Translations under genes and position numbers: made by a program
DNA from: Larix sibirica
Taxonomy: Eukaryota; Streptophyta; Pinopsida; Pinales; Pinaceae
Length of the DNA: 23,684 nucleotides
Assembly (NCBI GenBank): GCA_004151065.3
Contig: NWUY0300013927.1
Span: forward strand, 37,735 to 61,418
Direction of reading: 5' to 3'
Shown: positions 21,181-23,684 of the stretch, piece after piece
Numbering within the stretch: the stretch's first letter is position 1
How the letters are laid out: each line of letters begins with the position of its first letter
Notes under the pieces: generated by a model
The model's input: only the letters and a program-made list of their open reading frames with translations
The model's database searches: none
Told to the model about the DNA's origin: nothing

Positions 21181-21251
21181 TAGTGAAAACTAATTTATAT
21201 TCATGAATAGTGGTGAAAACTAATTTCTATTCATGAATAGTGGTGAAAACC
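21181..21251. repeat. Short tandem repeat, 30-bp unit
   Basis: Copies at 21181-21210 and 21211-21240 read T(A/G)GTGAAAACTAATTT then (A/C)TATTCATGAATAG. A third partial copy starts TGGTGAAAACC at 21241. There are two mismatches between the full copies. Confidence 0.92.
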
Positions 21252-23684
21252 AATAAGCAAGTGAAAAATTCAGTGCGATGGTAGCTATATTTGGGAGGAG
21301 ATGCGCCTGTAATACTCATTTCCTAAAATCCCATAATCGAAGGATGAAAGTACATTTTATAATAATGCAAAAACCATAACTAGCAAAAACCCTAAGATAC
21401 AAGAACCTAAATATTGTTGCCCCAGAGAACTCCAACATTTTTTTGCTTTGGTGGTTTTAAGTTATGTGATGCTTGCTTTAGACCCAATGACTTGGTATTA
21501 GGATTTCTTGCAACCAAATTGTGCCTTAGTGCTTAGACAAGACCTAACCCAATACTCTCAGGTCATCATAGTACTTATACAAATCTAACAATCATGCAAG
21601 GCAACATCCAATTGTTGCTAGCAATATAAATTTTCAACATTTAACCATTTCATTACATTGCATCAACAACATTAAACATTCATCAAAGTAATTACAACGC
21701 CACAATGTAGGGAAACACCCAAGACAGGTACCTAAACTTTATTGGGAATAAATATTACAATATTTTACAAAGGTAAGACTATTTAACCACCGTAGCCTTA
21801 AACAAAGATACAAAGGACTTAAGGCACACCTTATTGTCACAACGGTCACCTCTAAAAACCATTCCTACAATCCTCTGGTCACTCAACTTCAAAAGCACCT
21901 AGGCTACCTTATTCCATTGAAGCAACCTCAAAATGTGGTGTTCCAAGTCACCCAACACCTCCATTAGACCTAACATGCACTTAGAATGTAGGGAACCCAA
22001 CTCCCTTGGGACAACTTACTCCATAAAAAGGGCCCAAATACCAAGAATATTTAGAAATTCATGCCATGACCAAATATACTCTCTATCTGGAACTTATATT
22101 ATATTTTCATATGATTTTGCCACTTGTTAGGCCACAATGATACCTTTTGCACCTTTCCAGTCATAGGCACTCGTTGTGCTAAACTTCAACACTCTACTTC
22201 TTAGTCATCCCATTGTTGCACTACAAATTCATCATCACTAGACTATGGTGATCAAATCATGACACTTGTTAGTAAGTCACCTCTACCTGCCTTGCTCATT
22301 CCAACGTCCAAATGGTGGTGCCCAAGGAATGTTGCAACACTTGCCACTAAAGCTCTACTTAGCATTGCTCATCAAGATGTCTCACAATGTCATGGCAAGC
22401 CTAAAACCCACATTGCCTACTCATCAAACTCTCCAACCTATGACTTTGCCTCAACTAGTTATGTCCACTGCCTGGGGTGTAAAGACATCTTCCTTACAGT
22501 TGTTGTGTGCCTTAATATGCATCAGGGCACCATCTCATAATTGTTCCAAAACTTCGCGTGGCACATTGCCTCAATAGCAACCTTCCACATACATGATTTG
22601 TTCCACTTCATGAAAGTGCTTTGCATCCATGCATTGTAACTTGTCCAAAAGAAATGTTAAGGTCAAGGCTTGATGCATCCCAATTTCTTAACACCTTTAG
22701 GAGAGACCAAGTGGGTCCCATATTCCAAGGATGAAAATAAAAGGCCTAAATCCTCTCCCACTTAAGCTTATTGTACATCTCCAAGAACACCAACTCCTCT
22801 ATCAACTAGAGATTGATGTTCAGACTTGTCTTTAACCAAACAAGTACTCCATCCATCGACGATCAAGTTCACTTCAACCATTTCACAAAGCTATTTCAAC
22901 TTCGTGTCTAAGCTCATGAAAGTGCATCAGCATGTTCCTATAGAACTAAGTGTTATTGCCTTGATTATGCTACACATTGATCCTAGATGTTTATTCATCC
23001 CTTTCACTACCACTAGTTATATCTATGACCCAAAGGACTCTCACCCATCCATGTACAGTTGCTACCTAAGTCTGCCTCCTAGTCGGTCTACCTTCAAAGG
23101 TATAAGGTTGCTTCTTAAATAGTTTCATATGACTTAGCATATGAAAAGCAACTAACTTTATAATTTTTATTGATCTAGTCAACAAAGTCACTATCGGTAC
23201 CTTAGGCTCTACTACCACACTTTAGGTAGTGAGCCGCCTTGTAGCTTCTATTAAATGAAAAATGGATGGAAAATGTCTGCAAATGCTACCACCAACACTT
23301 ATACCAAGAAATGCTCCCAATTGAAGGACTCCAGTAGACTTTATAGAATCCACCAAGTCATGTAGGTCATCTTCAAAACCACCATACTTGCTCTAACTTA
23401 AATGTAGAGACATGTTATAACCAATCTTACCATCGCCTTCAACCAATAATCTATGTTCCTTGGATTGTCTTGAAAACCTTTCTAGCTAAGCTCAGAATGC
23501 TATGCCTCCTAGTTGGATAATTCATACCAAGCTTTTTTTTCAATTCCCCTTTTGTCTTTGCATAGTTTCAAGTCTAAAAATTACTTATTAAAATCTCCCA
23601 ACCTTGTTCATGTTGCTTCCCTACTATGAAATTCAACACAACAGATATATGGAACAAGAGAAACCATTACAAGAGATGCATGCA
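21252..23684. other. Unassigned DNA to the end of the window
   Basis: About 2.4 kb, relatively C-rich on the + strand and poor in G. Short open frames at 22259-22577 and 22826-23122 have no recognised motif and two frames are open over the same stretch. It may be an old transposon in minus orientation, but I could not identify any domain on either strand. Confidence 0.35.

Noticed and set aside
22259-23122. Open frames near the right end as genes
   Set aside because: Two frames are open over the same DNA, there is no motif, and composition is biased. They probably reflect low stop density in C-rich DNA.

Overview
The window looks like nuclear DNA of a seed plant. It holds one plant-specific B-type cyclin-dependent kinase gene with GT-AG introns. 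The rest is AT-rich sequence with decayed plant LINE retrotransposons and many short tandem duplications. A gymnosperm or another plant with a repeat-rich genome is plausible, but nothing here proves the lineage. Single N bases at 6808 and 18750 show that this is an assembly with small uncertainties.

Layout. Positions 1-1.7 kb are the 3' part of a broken LINE: RT tail, zinc-binding zf-RVT region and RNase H, with in-frame stops and frameshifts. From 1.7 to 4.4 kb there is non-coding DNA with two near-perfect tandem duplications and a third in the promoter-proximal region. The only convincing intact gene runs from 4474 to 6333 on the + strand: eight exons, 303 codons, a complete CDKB-type kinase. 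Its cyclin-binding hallmark reads PVSTLRE instead of PPTALRE or PPTTLRE. From 6.5 to 8.4 kb there are degenerate repeats. From 8417 to 10254 lies a 5'-truncated LINE, bounded by a perfect 16-bp target-site duplication and ending in an A-rich tail. It carries an RNase H remnant followed, unusually, by a second reading frame with a predicted coiled coil. From 10.3 to 23.7 kb I recognise no intact gene. This part holds a snap-back hairpin (12.24-12.32 kb), many two- or three-copy tandem repeats, a dispersed repeat family at 14.2-18.0 kb, a mosaic repeat at 18.6-20.2 kb, and a few short minus-strand open frames of uncertain meaning.

Function. The kinase is expected to act with mitotic cyclins at G2/M in dividing cells. 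The repeats and LINE fragments around it have no visible functional link to it. The two observations most worth following are the CDKB with the non-canonical hallmark and the LINE with a coiled-coil reading frame downstream of RNase H.
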